A stretch of 64,000 bases of DNA from Gammaproteobacteria bacterium. GTDB lineage: Bacteria > Pseudomonadota > Gammaproteobacteria > Pseudomonadales > Cellvibrionaceae. Shown here piece by piece: positions 17,440-26,898 of this stretch. How positions within the stretch are numbered: position 1 is the first letter of the stretch; each line of letters begins with the position of its first letter. A program made the translations under genes and the position numbers. Below the pieces are notes generated by a model. It saw nothing but the letters and a program-made list of their open reading frames with translations. It was not told the origin of the DNA and did not search any database. The stretch lies in the NCBI GenBank assembly GCA_021151835.1, contig JAGKWO010000019.1, positions 1-64,000 on the forward strand, given 5' to 3'.

Positions 17440-18985
17440 TACCAGCCTGAACCTCATTATCCGATTGCGCTCCATTAACCGGAATTTCGTCCAGCAGTAA
17501 TTCTTCAGTGTCGGCGCCCGCATCTTCCAGCAAATGGCCGGCAATAGATTTTTTGGTTTTAGCGCCCAACCGGCGAATATCATCTACGCGTTTCACCAGA
17601 TTGCCGCGCCCGGAATGCAAACGTTCACGCGCCTTGGTATAGGCTTCCTGGGTTTTATTGATAGCACTGCCAAGCGTATCCAGCGATTCAAGTAGCAACA
17701 CAAATTGGTCATGCAAGGCGCCCGCGTCTTTCGCAATTCGCTCTGCATTTTTATTTTGCTTTTCATAGCGCCAGATATTTTCCACGGTGCGCAAGGTTGC
17801 CAGCAAGGTTGTCGGGCTCACCAACACGATATGGCGATCATAGGCTTCGCGATACAACGCCGGTTCATGCTGCAACGCCAACATAAAGGCGGCTTCTATC
17901 GGAATAAAAATAAACACAAAATCCAGTGCTTTAATGCCTTCGATTTTTTCGTAATTTTTTATACTTAAACCCTTGATGTGGTTACGTAGGGAATTGATAT
18001 GGGCCGCCAGGTATTGTTTCCGTTCAAACTCATCGTCGCTACTGCAATATTTTTCGTAGTCAACCAATGAGCATTTCGCATCGATAACAATGTCTTTATT
18101 TTCTGGCAAATGAATAATGACATCAGGCATTAACCGGCTGCCATCATTACCGGTAAAGTTCACTTGGGTATCGTATTCGCGGCCTTTCTGCAAACCGGAT
18201 TCTTCCAATAGCCGCTCCAGCACCACCTCTCCCCAATTCCCCTGGGCTTTGGTATTACCTTTTAATGCTTGCGCGAGATTAACCGCATCTTCGCCAATTT
18301 TTTGCGCCTGCTTTTGTAGCTCAAGCACTTGCCCGGCCAGGCGATTGCGTTCGGCATTTTCCTTTTCGTAAACGTCTTCCACTTTTTTACGGAACTCGCC
18401 CAGTTGCAACTTCAAAGGATCAAGCGTGCTATCCAATAATGTTTTACTGTTACTGGCAAATTGCTGCTGTTTATTTTCAAAAATTTTATTGGCGAGGTTT
18501 TCAAATTCTTTGGTCAAATCAGCCCTGGCATTTTGCAACAACGCAAGTTGCTCGGCAAAATGCCGGCGCTCTTGTTCGAGGCGCGTTTGCAATTCAGTTG
18601 AGGTTTTTTCCAATAATGTCAGTTGTTCATCTTTGCGCAGGGATTGCTGTTGCAATGCATCGAAATGACGGGTTTTCTCACGCAAGCCCGCCGCCTCCTG
18701 GCGCGCATCGCCCAGCAACTGTTGCAGTTCTTGTATCTGCTTGCCGGCATCATGTACTTGGGCTCTGAGATCAGCGACTTGCAACGTTAATTGATTGGAT
18801 TCCTGCTGCAACGACGCTTCGCGCAAGGCATTGGCATGTTGCAGATGCTGCCGGGCCGCCTCAAGCTCCCAGGTTTTGGCCAGTATTGCCTGGTGTTGAC
18901 GGCGACCAAGTAACCAGTAAACAGCCAACGCCCCGATGACCAAACCTGCCAGTCCGGCAATAAGTATTACAACCGATGGATTCAC
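17432..18985 (-). CDS. rmuC: DNA recombination protein RmuC
   Basis: An N-terminal membrane anchor (about 3-25, VVILIAGLAGLVIGALAVYW) is followed by a long coiled coil (about 35-210) and then the RmuC nuclease-like domain with VVLERLLEESGLQKGREY, PDVIIHLPENKDIVIDAKCSL and LVSPTTLLATLRTVENIWR. RmuC limits recombination at inverted repeats; its biochemistry is only partly known. The GTG at 18985 is chosen because GGGAG sits about 8 bases upstream, giving about 517 residues; upstream ATG and TTG codons lack such a site. Confidence 0.92.
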   Translation of the reverse strand: MNPSVVILIAGLAGLVIGALAVYWLLGRRQHQAILAKTWELEAARQHLQHANALREASLQQESNQLTLQVADLRAQVHDAGKQIQELQQLLGDARQEAAGLREKTRHFDALQQQSLRKDEQLTLLEKTSTELQTRLEQERRHFAEQLALLQNARADLTKEFENLANKIFENKQQQFASNSKTLLDSTLDPLKLQLGEFRKKVEDVYEKENAERNRLAGQVLELQKQAQKIGEDAVNLAQALKGNTKAQGNWGEVVLERLLEESGLQKGREYDTQVNFTGNDGSRLMPDVIIHLPENKDIVIDAKCSLVDYEKYCSSDDEFERKQYLAAHINSLRNHIKGLSIKNYEKIEGIKALDFVFIFIPIEAAFMLALQHEPALYREAYDRHIVLVSPTTLLATLRTVENIWRYEKQNKNAERIAKDAGALHDQFVLLLESLDTLGSAINKTQEAYTKARERLHSGRGNLVKRVDDIRRLGAKTKKSIAGHLLEDAGADTEELLLDEIPVNGAQSDNEVQAGNE

Positions 18986-19120
18986 AAACAAACTCCCACA
19001 ATGCATATTCAAGCGCGAGCCGGACTAGGCATTCACCGGTCCGACCGTTAAAATCGCGGCCATTTTAGCAATAGTTGCCAGCCCGGCGGCGATTGGATTT
19101 CCCCTTTCGTGAGTACATCC

Positions 19121-19948
19121 ATGAGTAGCACTACTCAACCACATGACAACCCCCGCGTTCTGGTCTTTGATTCCGGTGTCGGCGGCCTGAGCGTCGCCCG
19201 GGAAATCCAGCGACGCCTGCCGGGATTACCGCTGGTTTATGCCTCGGATAATGGTTTTTTCCCTTACGGGACCAAAGGTGAACTGGAATTAATTGCGCGC
19301 GTGGATCTGGTCATGCGCCGTTTGCTGGCACTTTATCCGGTCGATATTCTGGTAATAGCCTGCAATACCGCCAGCACCCTGACCCTTCCCCACCTGCGCA
19401 GCCAATTGAGTTTACCGATAGTGGGAGTGGTTCCCGCTATCAAGCCAGCAGCAAAATTGAGCCAAACCGGGGTGATGGGATTGTTGGCTACCCCGGCGAC
19501 AGTTGCCAGGCCTTACACCCACGAATTAATTCGCGAATACGCCCCGCACTGCGATGTAATTTCAGTGGGAAGTAGCGAACTGGTACACATTGCCGAGCAA
19601 AAGCTACGCGGCGAAACAATCGATGAAAATGCAATTGCACGAATAGTTGCTGAACTAATGCAGCATGAGAAGGCGCACTTAATGGATGTACTGGTGCTTG
19701 CCTGCACGCACTTTCCGCTGTTAAAAGAAGAACTCTTGAAATATCTGCCTGAAAAAATCCAGCTTATCGACTCGGGCGAAGCCATAGCGCGGAGGGTTGA
19801 ATATTTGTTGGAAGGAAAAACAATTGGCGCAAATACAGCTGTAAATAACATTGCCGTTTTTACCCGAAAAACAACGGAGTCTGAGCGCCTCGCCGCTGCA
19901 CTGACTGCGTTTGCCATCCGGGAAACACACTATCCTGATTTTAGTTAA
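19121..19948 (+). CDS. murI: Glutamate racemase
   Basis: Interconverts L- and D-glutamate for peptidoglycan synthesis. The 275-residue protein contains FDSGVGGLSVAREI at the N-terminus, SDNGFFPYGTK, and the two catalytic cysteines in IACNTASTLTLP and LACTHFPLLKEE. The start could also be a GTG 12 bases upstream; the ATG was chosen because a weak GAG lies in front of it. Confidence 0.95.
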   Translation: MSSTTQPHDNPRVLVFDSGVGGLSVAREIQRRLPGLPLVYASDNGFFPYGTKGELELIARVDLVMRRLLALYPVDILVIACNTASTLTLPHLRSQLSLPIVGVVPAIKPAAKLSQTGVMGLLATPATVARPYTHELIREYAPHCDVISVGSSELVHIAEQKLRGETIDENAIARIVAELMQHEKAHLMDVLVLACTHFPLLKEELLKYLPEKIQLIDSGEAIARRVEYLLEGKTIGANTAVNNIAVFTRKTTESERLAAALTAFAIRETHYPDFS

Positions 19949-19962
19949 ACACCCGCGCAAAA

Positions 19963-20000
19963 AAACAAAGAGCTGTATCATCCATAACAGCTCTTTGTTT
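19963..20000. terminator. Bidirectional terminator between murI and the BON lipoprotein gene
   Basis: A 14-base perfect inverted repeat AAACAAAGAGCTGT/ACAGCTCTTTGTTT lies between convergent genes. It has A-runs on the left and T-rich sequence on the right, so it can act in both directions. Confidence 0.75.
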
Positions 20001-20070
20001 TGCTAACTCCTTCTCAACTAACTCCCTTGCATGACAATTTCTGTATGCGTTTCGTGGTGTCCGCGCACAG

Positions 20071-20382
20071 TTACTTCACACGAATATCATTTTTTACCGA
20101 TTTAACACCATTCACTTTACGCGCAACCTGTTCAGCTTTGCCGATATGCGAACGGTCAGCAACGAATCCGCTCAGTTGCACAACACCTTTGAAAGTTTCT
20201 ACCTGGATTTCGGTTGCTTTCAACTCATCGTCTTCTACGAATGCTGCTTTTACTTTGGTAGTAATTACCGCATCATCAAAATACTCCCCGGTACTTTTTT
20301 CTTTAGAAGTTGAAGCACAACCGGTTACAGCTAACAAAAAAGCCAGGAAAATTGCAGTGATAGAATAATTAATTGCTCTCAT
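20071..20382 (-). CDS. BON-domain lipoprotein (OsmY-like)
   Basis: A 103-residue outer-membrane or periplasmic lipoprotein. The signal with lipobox LLAVTGC is followed by one BON domain (about 35-103: DAVITTKVKAAFVEDD ... VQLSGFVADRS ... VNGVKSVKNDIRVK). BON domains bind membranes and are common in osmotic or envelope-stress proteins. The ATG has AAGGAG at good spacing. It heads toward the murI terminator. Confidence 0.88.
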   Translation of the reverse strand: MRAINYSITAIFLAFLLAVTGCASTSKEKSTGEYFDDAVITTKVKAAFVEDDELKATEIQVETFKGVVQLSGFVADRSHIGKAEQVARKVNGVKSVKNDIRVK

Positions 20383-20499
20383 AACAGACTCCTTGGTTAC
20401 ATTCACAAAAAAAGTTACATTCATAAAAAAGTTACATTTACAAATTTAACGATATCAATTTAATTGTTAATGATTTAACTGCATTAAACGTGCCTGCTT

Positions 20500-20658
20500 T
20501 TATATGTACCCAAGCAAAAGCAAAATTATCAGGATGACAACCACGAGACCCAAGCCACCACTAGGGCCATAACCCCAGTTCCGGCTATGGGGCCACGCAG
20601 GAATTGCACCGATAAGAATCAATATCAAGACTATGAGTAAAATCGTACCGAGTGTCAT
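20500..20658 (-). CDS. DUF3309-type small membrane protein
   Basis: A 52-residue protein: a hydrophobic N-terminal segment (TILLIVLILILIGAIPAWP), the conserved central HSRNWGYGPSGGLG, and a hydrophobic C-terminal segment. This is the DUF3309 pattern, a family of unknown function often near stress and envelope genes. A clear AAGGAG lies before the ATG. It sits between the BON lipoprotein and OmpA-like genes on the same strand. Confidence 0.85.
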   Translation of the reverse strand: MTLGTILLIVLILILIGAIPAWPHSRNWGYGPSGGLGLVVVILIILLLLGYI

Positions 20659-20727
20659 AACATTCTCCTTCGCTTAATTTATAAACCGCTAATTGCTCTT
20701 GTTGAATTATTTACATCGAAACCGATA

Positions 20728-21486
20728 TTAATTTGCAATAACGATCTCTACCCTTCGATTCATTTGCCGACCGGAGGAACTATCGTTACTCGCGACTGGC
20801 GAACTCTCGCCTTTACCAACAGCGGTAATTCGATTTGGAGCCACACCGGCACTGATTAGAAACGCTTTGACTGAATCAGCTCGACGTTGCGACAATTCCT
20901 GGTTGTAGCTATCACTACCAACACTATCGGTATGTCCTTCAATTACCAATGCACGCTCCGGTTGTTGGTTGAGGAACCCGGCAAGTTTGGTCAGGTTTGC
21001 ACTGGCACTACTTTTCAAATCCGATTTGCCAGTTTCAAACAATACGTCACCGAGCGTTACGATCAAACCACGTTCGGTTTGCTTCGCGTTCAACTCAGCG
21101 ATCTGGCGACGCAAGGCTTCTGCTTCCTGGGTACGCGCATTCAACTGCGCGGCCGTAGCTTTTTCGCCTAGGCCCTTGCGTTGATCTTCAAGGTAACGCG
21201 CTTCGGCCAGAGCTTTGGCGGTATCCACTTTGCGATCAGCCAGGTAAATAAAATGTTTACTTAACTCTTTATCGTCGCGCGGCTCTTCAGCCAAACGCAC
21301 GGCAGCGTCAGCTTCTTTGATTGCAACGGGAGCAAGCGTGGCGAGTTGCGGATCAGACTGTAATTGCGTCAATTTACTGCGCACTTGTGAAGCACCATCC
21401 GGAACTTTTGGACCCGCGCATCCAACCAGTAACATCGCCGAGAACAATAAAGAAATCGGCATAGCAACAGAATTTAGCGGTTTCAT
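20728..21486 (-). CDS. OmpA-family lipoprotein with DUF4398-like N-terminus
   Basis: A 252-residue lipoprotein (lipobox LLVGC at about 19-23). A helical region (about 30-135) resembles the DUF4398 repeat of its upstream neighbour, and a C-terminal OmpA peptidoglycan-binding domain (about 145-250) includes VIEGHTDSVGSDSYNQELSQ and NRRVEIVI. It likely tethers the outer membrane to peptidoglycan. Its ATG overlaps the upstream stop in an ATGA, so the two are translationally coupled. Confidence 0.9.
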   Translation of the reverse strand: MKPLNSVAMPISLLFSAMLLVGCAGPKVPDGASQVRSKLTQLQSDPQLATLAPVAIKEADAAVRLAEEPRDDKELSKHFIYLADRKVDTAKALAEARYLEDQRKGLGEKATAAQLNARTQEAEALRRQIAELNAKQTERGLIVTLGDVLFETGKSDLKSSASANLTKLAGFLNQQPERALVIEGHTDSVGSDSYNQELSQRRADSVKAFLISAGVAPNRITAVGKGESSPVASNDSSSGRQMNRRVEIVIAN

Positions 21487-21890
21487 AGTGTGCCTCCTGG
21501 AGTAGTGTTACGTTGCAGTTCCTGTTGAAGTGTATTGATATTTTTATTTAAATCGTCATTCACTTCCTGGGCCTTGGCTGCTTTGGCTTTAGCGGTAGCT
21601 AATTCAGCATCTGCACGGGACTGCTCTGCCAAACGCGCTGCACGGACCATTTCCTTTTCCACTACTGCAACACGCGCTGCCGTTAATTTGTCACGCGCTT
21701 CACCCAATTCAGGTGACGCATAATCTGCAACGCGATCCTGTTCTGCATTGGCAATTGCCAATTCCGCAGCTTGCAATGCTTCGTTAGGGGCTTTAGGAGT
21801 AGAGGCACAACCGGCTAAAACACCGCAAAAAATGCATGCAGAAAGCAACGGTATGTATCTTCTATTCCCATGAGTAGAAAATTTATTCAT
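21483..21890 (-). CDS. DUF4398-domain lipoprotein
   Basis: A 135-residue lipoprotein with signal and lipobox (FCGVLAGC) followed by an Ala/Glu/Lys-rich helical domain (APNEALQAAELAIANAEQDR, then ELGEARDKLTAAR) of the DUF4398 type. It ends in a Gln/Asn-rich coiled coil. The ATG at 21890 has AAGAGG upstream; earlier in-frame starts lack this. It shares a 4-base overlap with the OmpA-like gene and is the first gene of that operon. Confidence 0.85.
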   Translation of the reverse strand: MNKFSTHGNRRYIPLLSACIFCGVLAGCASTPKAPNEALQAAELAIANAEQDRVADYASPELGEARDKLTAARVAVVEKEMVRAARLAEQSRADAELATAKAKAAKAQEVNDDLNKNINTLQQELQRNTTPGGTL

Positions 21891-22346
21891 GGTGATATTC
21901 CTCTTAAAATTAACCTGCTCAGTAGAATGACAATCACGTTTTACGCGAGTTCCAGAGCGGTTTTTACGCAAAATTGCGGATTAGAGGCGTATAAAATGCA
22001 AAATAAACAAAGCGGGATGAAAATATTTATTTTTAATGCGGGAACGTGCCGAATAACCTTATTTTTTGAAATGTAATTTTTACAACAAAAAAAACATCCT
22101 CAAAAAAATCCTCAGAATATTTTTTTAAAAATCTACTATTTTTTGTGAAACCGCTATTAAGAAGACAATTGGTAGCTCCCCTGGCTGCCAAATTCCCGGT
22201 ACCAATCGCGCGCAATAGCAATCAGGCCTGGCGTAATTTCAGGTTCTGTGACGACAAACGGTTATTCTTCATCTATGCAAGCGAAACAACATCACGGCTA
22301 ATTATATTTTTTGATATTAACGAAGAGCTGATAAAGGTGATGCCAT
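21891..22346. other. AT-rich intergenic region, no gene seen
   Basis: About 455 bases between the lipoprotein operon and the MFS terminator. It contains A/T runs around 22060-22145 and no frame with a ribosome-binding site. It probably holds the promoter of the lipoprotein operon, but I cannot point to a clear box. Confidence 0.5.
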
Positions 22347-22383
22347 AAAAAAACCGCCGCCAATTAATTGGCGGCGGTTTTCC
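22347..22383 (-). terminator. Terminator of the MFS transporter gene
   Basis: A perfect ACCGCCGCCAATT/AATTGGCGGCGGT stem, with A7 on one side and TTTTCC on the other, lies just past the transporter stop. Confidence 0.88.
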
Positions 22384-22405
22384 ATCATTACCAATAGCCT
22401 TAGCG

Positions 22406-23827
22406 TTATAGATCAGTGATAGGTTTGTATTTTGGTACAAGCATGCGCATTACAAACCAGGCAATCAAATAGGCGGTGGCGCAAATGGCAAACATAATGG
22501 TGTAGCCCGTTGCTACATTGCCGGCCTTTTCAAAATAATCAAACAATCCACCGCCCAATTTATTGAGTAATACTCCCCCCATACCACCCGCAAAACCACC
22601 AATCCCCACTACCGAACCAACAGCCTTTTTGGGAAACATATCCGATACAGTGGTAAAAATATTTGCGGACCAAGCCTGGTGCGCCGATGCACCCAATGCA
22701 ATCAATAAAATAGGAATCCATACCGAAATGTGCCCCAGCGGTTGCGCCAGCAATACCACCAGTGGTACCAGCGCGATCACAAACATTGCACTGCGCCGGG
22801 CATTAAATACATCCATACCCTTCTTGATGAAATAACCCGGAAAAGCACCACCACCGATACTGCCAAACATGGTGAGTGTATAGATCAGCGCGATGGGCAG
22901 GGCAATTTCGGTTTTCTCCATCCCATGCTGGGCACTGAGATAAATAGGCAACCAGAACAGGAAGAACCACCAAACTCCATCCGTCATAAACTTGCCGAAT
23001 GCAAATGCCCAGGTTTGCTTGTAACCCAATAAGGTAAACCAGGACGTTTTTACACCATCATCAACGGCTTCTACGGCTTCCACATCAGAATTGATATAGG
23101 CGCGCTCGGCATCGCCCAGGCGTTTTTGTTCGGCGGGTTTGTCGTACCAGATCCACCAGAAGGCGATCCAGGCAAAACCGATAATTCCCACAATAATAAA
23201 CGCCCACTGCCAACCCCAGATCACACCGATAACAGGCACGGTCAACGGTGCAAGGATCGCCCCCACATTAGCCCCGGAGTTAAAAATACCGGTAGCAAAC
23301 GAGCGCTCTTTTTTGGGGAAATATTCTGCCGTGGCTTTGATTGCAGCCGGAAAGTTACCCGCCTCACCAAAAGCCAGTACCGCACGCGCGATCATAAAAC
23401 CGGCAACGGAATAAACGGTGATCGCCGCTGCACCATTCACTGTGCCGTTGGTGTGATCGATATCGGCCAAACCGATCCACCCCAGCAAGGTATAAAAGCC
23501 AGCGCCCATTTCGTACGCAAACGCATGGATGGCAGCACCAAAAGACCAAATCGCAATGGCGATGATGTAGCCATTTTTGGTTCCAAATTTATCGATAAAG
23601 CGCCCCGCGAAAATCATTGAGATCGCGTAAACGAACGTGAAAAGTGCCGTGATATTGCCGTAGTCGTTGTTGTTCCAGCTATAAAGCTGCATCAGCTCCG
23701 GGGACAACAGGCTTAAGACCTGGCGATCAAGATAGTTAACAGTAGTGGCAAAAAACAACAGACCACAAATGGTCCACCGGTAATTACCAACACCAACAGA
23801 TTGCTGGGGAAGGGTTTGCTGGTTCAT
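22406..23827 (-). CDS. MFS transporter, hexuronate (ExuT-like) type
   Basis: A 473-residue inner-membrane permease of the anion:cation symporter branch of the major facilitator superfamily. The first helix carries VNYLDRQVLSLLSPEL and loop 2-3 carries GRFIDKFGTKNGYI, with FGEAGNFPAAIKATAEYFPKKERS in the middle; these are hallmarks of hexuronate and related sugar-acid transporters. Twelve hydrophobic segments are visible. Uronate uptake would suit a plant-polysaccharide degrader, but no uronate catabolic gene adjoins it. Confidence 0.88.
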   Translation of the reverse strand: MNQQTLPQQSVGVGNYRWTICGLLFFATTVNYLDRQVLSLLSPELMQLYSWNNNDYGNITALFTFVYAISMIFAGRFIDKFGTKNGYIIAIAIWSFGAAIHAFAYEMGAGFYTLLGWIGLADIDHTNGTVNGAAAITVYSVAGFMIARAVLAFGEAGNFPAAIKATAEYFPKKERSFATGIFNSGANVGAILAPLTVPVIGVIWGWQWAFIIVGIIGFAWIAFWWIWYDKPAEQKRLGDAERAYINSDVEAVEAVDDGVKTSWFTLLGYKQTWAFAFGKFMTDGVWWFFLFWLPIYLSAQHGMEKTEIALPIALIYTLTMFGSIGGGAFPGYFIKKGMDVFNARRSAMFVIALVPLVVLLAQPLGHISVWIPILLIALGASAHQAWSANIFTTVSDMFPKKAVGSVVGIGGFAGGMGGVLLNKLGGGLFDYFEKAGNVATGYTIMFAICATAYLIAWFVMRMLVPKYKPITDL

Positions 23828-24180
23828 AAGGTCACTTGCTTATAGTTATTGAATACAAAGGGAATCACAGCTGCACTGCAATCGTGCGCTAATGAAACAC
23901 TCACCTGTTTGTATTGACCCTGGGTGCCGCGGATATCCGCGTCCTTACCGATGAATTTCTGATGTCGCTTATTATGAAGCGGGAAACTAGCATGTTTCCC
24001 TCGGGCAAACAAGCTGGAAGGGGTGTAAAGTCTTTATCAAACAATCACTTATAATGCGGCTTATAACCAAAAAGCTGTTGCTTCGACAACATCTACCCAT
24101 CCATTTGCAACGGGAGGACTGGGGAGGGATTCAAATAAAAGGCATAATGCCCAACCAATCCCCGGCAATAAAAAATCATC
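23828..24180. other. Divergent intergenic region
   Basis: About 350 bases between the divergent MFS transporter and the AddB-like gene. Apart from the TATAAT at 24050-24055 I see no gene or structured element. Confidence 0.5.
24050..24055 (+). promoter_or_regulatory. Possible -10 box for the nuclease-helicase operon
   Basis: A consensus TATAAT about 125 bases upstream of the AddB-like start. No convincing -35 box was found at 16-18 bases spacing, so this is tentative. Confidence 0.35.
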
Positions 24181-26898
24181 ATGGTTGATACCTATTTCGA
24201 CATTACACCTTACCTGCCCGCCATCAACAACGGTGAACTGATCATTACTGCCAACAACCGGCTGCGCAATCATATGTTGCGTGCTTACGCCAGCCAGCAA
24301 ACGCAAACGGTATGGGCCAGCCCGCGTATATATTCTCTGAGCCAATGGATCGAACTTAACTGGTCACAGCTGCAACGCCGCGCTTACTTGCCGGCTGCAC
24401 GCCAGATTATCAATAACCTGCAACGCCAATGCTTGTGGGAGAAAATTATCAGCCAATCGTCCCTTGCTGCTGCACTGCTGCAAGCGGAACCCCTGGCACA
24501 AGCGGCGGATAGCGCGTTGCGCAACCTGGAGTTGTGGCAATTAACGGAAGAGGATGTGCGTAACGCCGAGCCACAATTGAGTGTCGCCAGCAACAGTTAT
24601 TGCTGGTTAACCTGGTTGGGGGAATTTCGTGCGACACTCGCCGCCCTGGAGTTTATTACCCAGGAAAATGCCATCACCATTGTGATCGATGCATTCAGGG
24701 AATTATTAATTGCACAAGAAAAAATTATCCATCTCACCGGCTTTGATGATATTCCGCCGCTACACCAGGATTTGATTAATAGTGCGTGCCAGCAATTAAA
24801 CACCATCAAAACAGAAAACCATTCTGCGCAATTATTGCGTACCGAAACCAATACCAGTGAACAGGAAATCCGCAGCGCAGCGCTGTGGAGCAAAAACCAG
24901 CTGGAGGAAAATCCGCAGGCGATGATTGGCATAATCGTCCCCAACCTCGGCCAATCCCGCAATCAGGTTGAGCGTATTTTTGTCGAGGTTTTTGAACCAC
25001 TGGCCTTATTGCCAGATCAACCGCGCTACACCCTGCCCTTTAACTTTTCTGCCGGGACGCCTTTGGGGACAACACCTGTTATTGTTGCCACACTGGATTT
25101 GCTGGAGCTACAAAAATCCAGTTGGGACCTGGAATCCATTTGCCACTTATTGTTATCACCTTTCTTTAGTGATGCCGATAATGAACTGGTGTTACGCACC
25201 CACTTGATTACCCGCTTACGCAAGCTGGGAAAATTTACTATCAGCCTGAGCGATGTTCGTTATCATTGTAAAAAAATATCTGAACAATTAAACATCAACG
25301 AAAGTGATAACACCTTAAGCGGCCGCTTGAACCAACTGGAAAATTACCGTCGCCAAACCTATGGTAATCACACCGCACAATACTGGAGCGATTTTTTTCA
25401 GTTACAGTTAAATTTACTCGGCTGGCCAGGCACGCGCCGGTTGGATAGCCAGGAACACCAGCAACTCAGCCAATGGAATAGTTTGCTGGAAAATTTTATC
25501 CAACTGGATAATACCGGTATTCAATTTTCCTATCTTGCTGCTGTGCAACAATTACGTACCATTGCCGGAAAGACACCTTTCCAGGCACAAACACCGCATT
25601 CGCCCATCCAAATTCTCGGTGCATTGGAAGGGGCCGGTTTGCAATTTAGCCACTGCTGGGTGATGGGCTTGCATCATCGCCAATGGCCACCTGTGCCAGC
25701 ACCGAATCCGTTATTGCCAACGCATTTGCAACGCACACATAAAATGCCCCATGCCAGCGCAGAGCGCGAATTGGAATTTGCACGCGCGCTCACCGCACAC
25801 TATCGCCAATGTGCTCCCAACGTAATTTTCAGTTCAGCGCATAGTGATGAGGATAGTGAACTCAGCCCCAGTGCATTGATCCGCAACTGGCCACTAACAC
25901 CCATCACCCAACTAATTGCTGATGAACACACAGCAAGTGACCGGAATTATCAAAACATAGCCGCGCAACAATCATTGCAGGTTATTAATACGGCGCAGGC
26001 TCCGGAATTGAATCTCGCGCAGGAGCCGGTGCGAGGCGGCGCCAATTTATTCAAGGAACAAGCCGCTTGTCCGTTTAACGCGTTTGCACGTTTGCGCCTG
26101 GGCGCAACACGTATTGATGACCCGGTGTCCGGCTTCTCGCCTATTGAGCGCGGCAATTTATTACATGATGCACTGGCGATTATCTGGCGTGAATTAAAAA
26201 CCCGCGATAATTTATTAGCGCTGGATGATGTATCGTTAATCACATTGGTCAATACCGTCACCCAAGCCGCGCTTGATGCCATCAAACAAAAACGCGGCAC
26301 CAGCATCGGAATTGTTTATGCACAACTGGAGCAAGAGCGTTTGCAGCAATTAATCCTGGAATGGCTCGCATTGGAAAAAACACGCCCGGCTTTTAGCGTA
26401 ATTGCCATTGAGCAAGAAATTGAAATCAGTTTCGCGGGATTACCGTTAAAGTTACGTATCGACCGCATTGACCAACTTGAACAGAGCGGTGAATTAATTC
26501 TGATTGATTACAAAACCGGCCAGCCGGGCATTAAAAGCTGGCAAGGCAATCGTATGGATGAACCGCAATTACCGCTTTATGCCATTACTGCAAGTAATGC
26601 CGTCGCGGCCATCAGCTTTGCGCAAATTAATGCAAAGGCCATGAAATGGCTTGGTACCGGCGAATTGCAAATCCAGCACAGCGGGATCGATGCGGGAAAA
26701 ATCAGTTGGCAAGAACAACTGGCGATCTGGAAGCAGGACCTGCAACAACTGGCCCAGGCGTTTATCCATGGCGATGCCCGCGTGGATATGAAAAATTCAA
26801 CAACGGCGCAATATGCCGAGGATTTGTTGCCACTCAACCGTTTACTGGAGCAGGATACGCTGGAGAATTTCCTGCGCCTTAACGGAGGAAAAAATTAA
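24181..26898 (+). CDS. AddB-like PD-(D/E)XK nuclease (probable DNA repair protein family)
   Basis: A 905-residue protein with an inactive-helicase-like N-terminal part (ITANNRLRNHMLRAYA near residue 25) and a C-terminal RecB-type nuclease domain: GNLLHDALAIIWREL (GxxxH), RIDRIDQ, and LILIDYKTGQPG (D-Y-K). It belongs to the family annotated as probable DNA repair proteins next to UvrD-type helicases. One cysteine of the usual Fe-S set is present (QAACPFNAFARLRLGA), but the C-terminal cluster region reads TAQYAEDLLPLNR, where relatives usually show TCxYCxLxxLCR. It overlaps the next gene by one base. Confidence 0.88.
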   Translation: MVDTYFDITPYLPAINNGELIITANNRLRNHMLRAYASQQTQTVWASPRIYSLSQWIELNWSQLQRRAYLPAARQIINNLQRQCLWEKIISQSSLAAALLQAEPLAQAADSALRNLELWQLTEEDVRNAEPQLSVASNSYCWLTWLGEFRATLAALEFITQENAITIVIDAFRELLIAQEKIIHLTGFDDIPPLHQDLINSACQQLNTIKTENHSAQLLRTETNTSEQEIRSAALWSKNQLEENPQAMIGIIVPNLGQSRNQVERIFVEVFEPLALLPDQPRYTLPFNFSAGTPLGTTPVIVATLDLLELQKSSWDLESICHLLLSPFFSDADNELVLRTHLITRLRKLGKFTISLSDVRYHCKKISEQLNINESDNTLSGRLNQLENYRRQTYGNHTAQYWSDFFQLQLNLLGWPGTRRLDSQEHQQLSQWNSLLENFIQLDNTGIQFSYLAAVQQLRTIAGKTPFQAQTPHSPIQILGALEGAGLQFSHCWVMGLHHRQWPPVPAPNPLLPTHLQRTHKMPHASAERELEFARALTAHYRQCAPNVIFSSAHSDEDSELSPSALIRNWPLTPITQLIADEHTASDRNYQNIAAQQSLQVINTAQAPELNLAQEPVRGGANLFKEQAACPFNAFARLRLGATRIDDPVSGFSPIERGNLLHDALAIIWRELKTRDNLLALDDVSLITLVNTVTQAALDAIKQKRGTSIGIVYAQLEQERLQQLILEWLALEKTRPAFSVIAIEQEIEISFAGLPLKLRIDRIDQLEQSGELILIDYKTGQPGIKSWQGNRMDEPQLPLYAITASNAVAAISFAQINAKAMKWLGTGELQIQHSGIDAGKISWQEQLAIWKQDLQQLAQAFIHGDARVDMKNSTTAQYAEDLLPLNRLLEQDTLENFLRLNGGKN

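Noticed and set aside
23126..23620. 164-residue plus-strand frame opposite the MFS transporter
   Set aside because: Shadow of the transporter helices; no start signal and unnatural composition.
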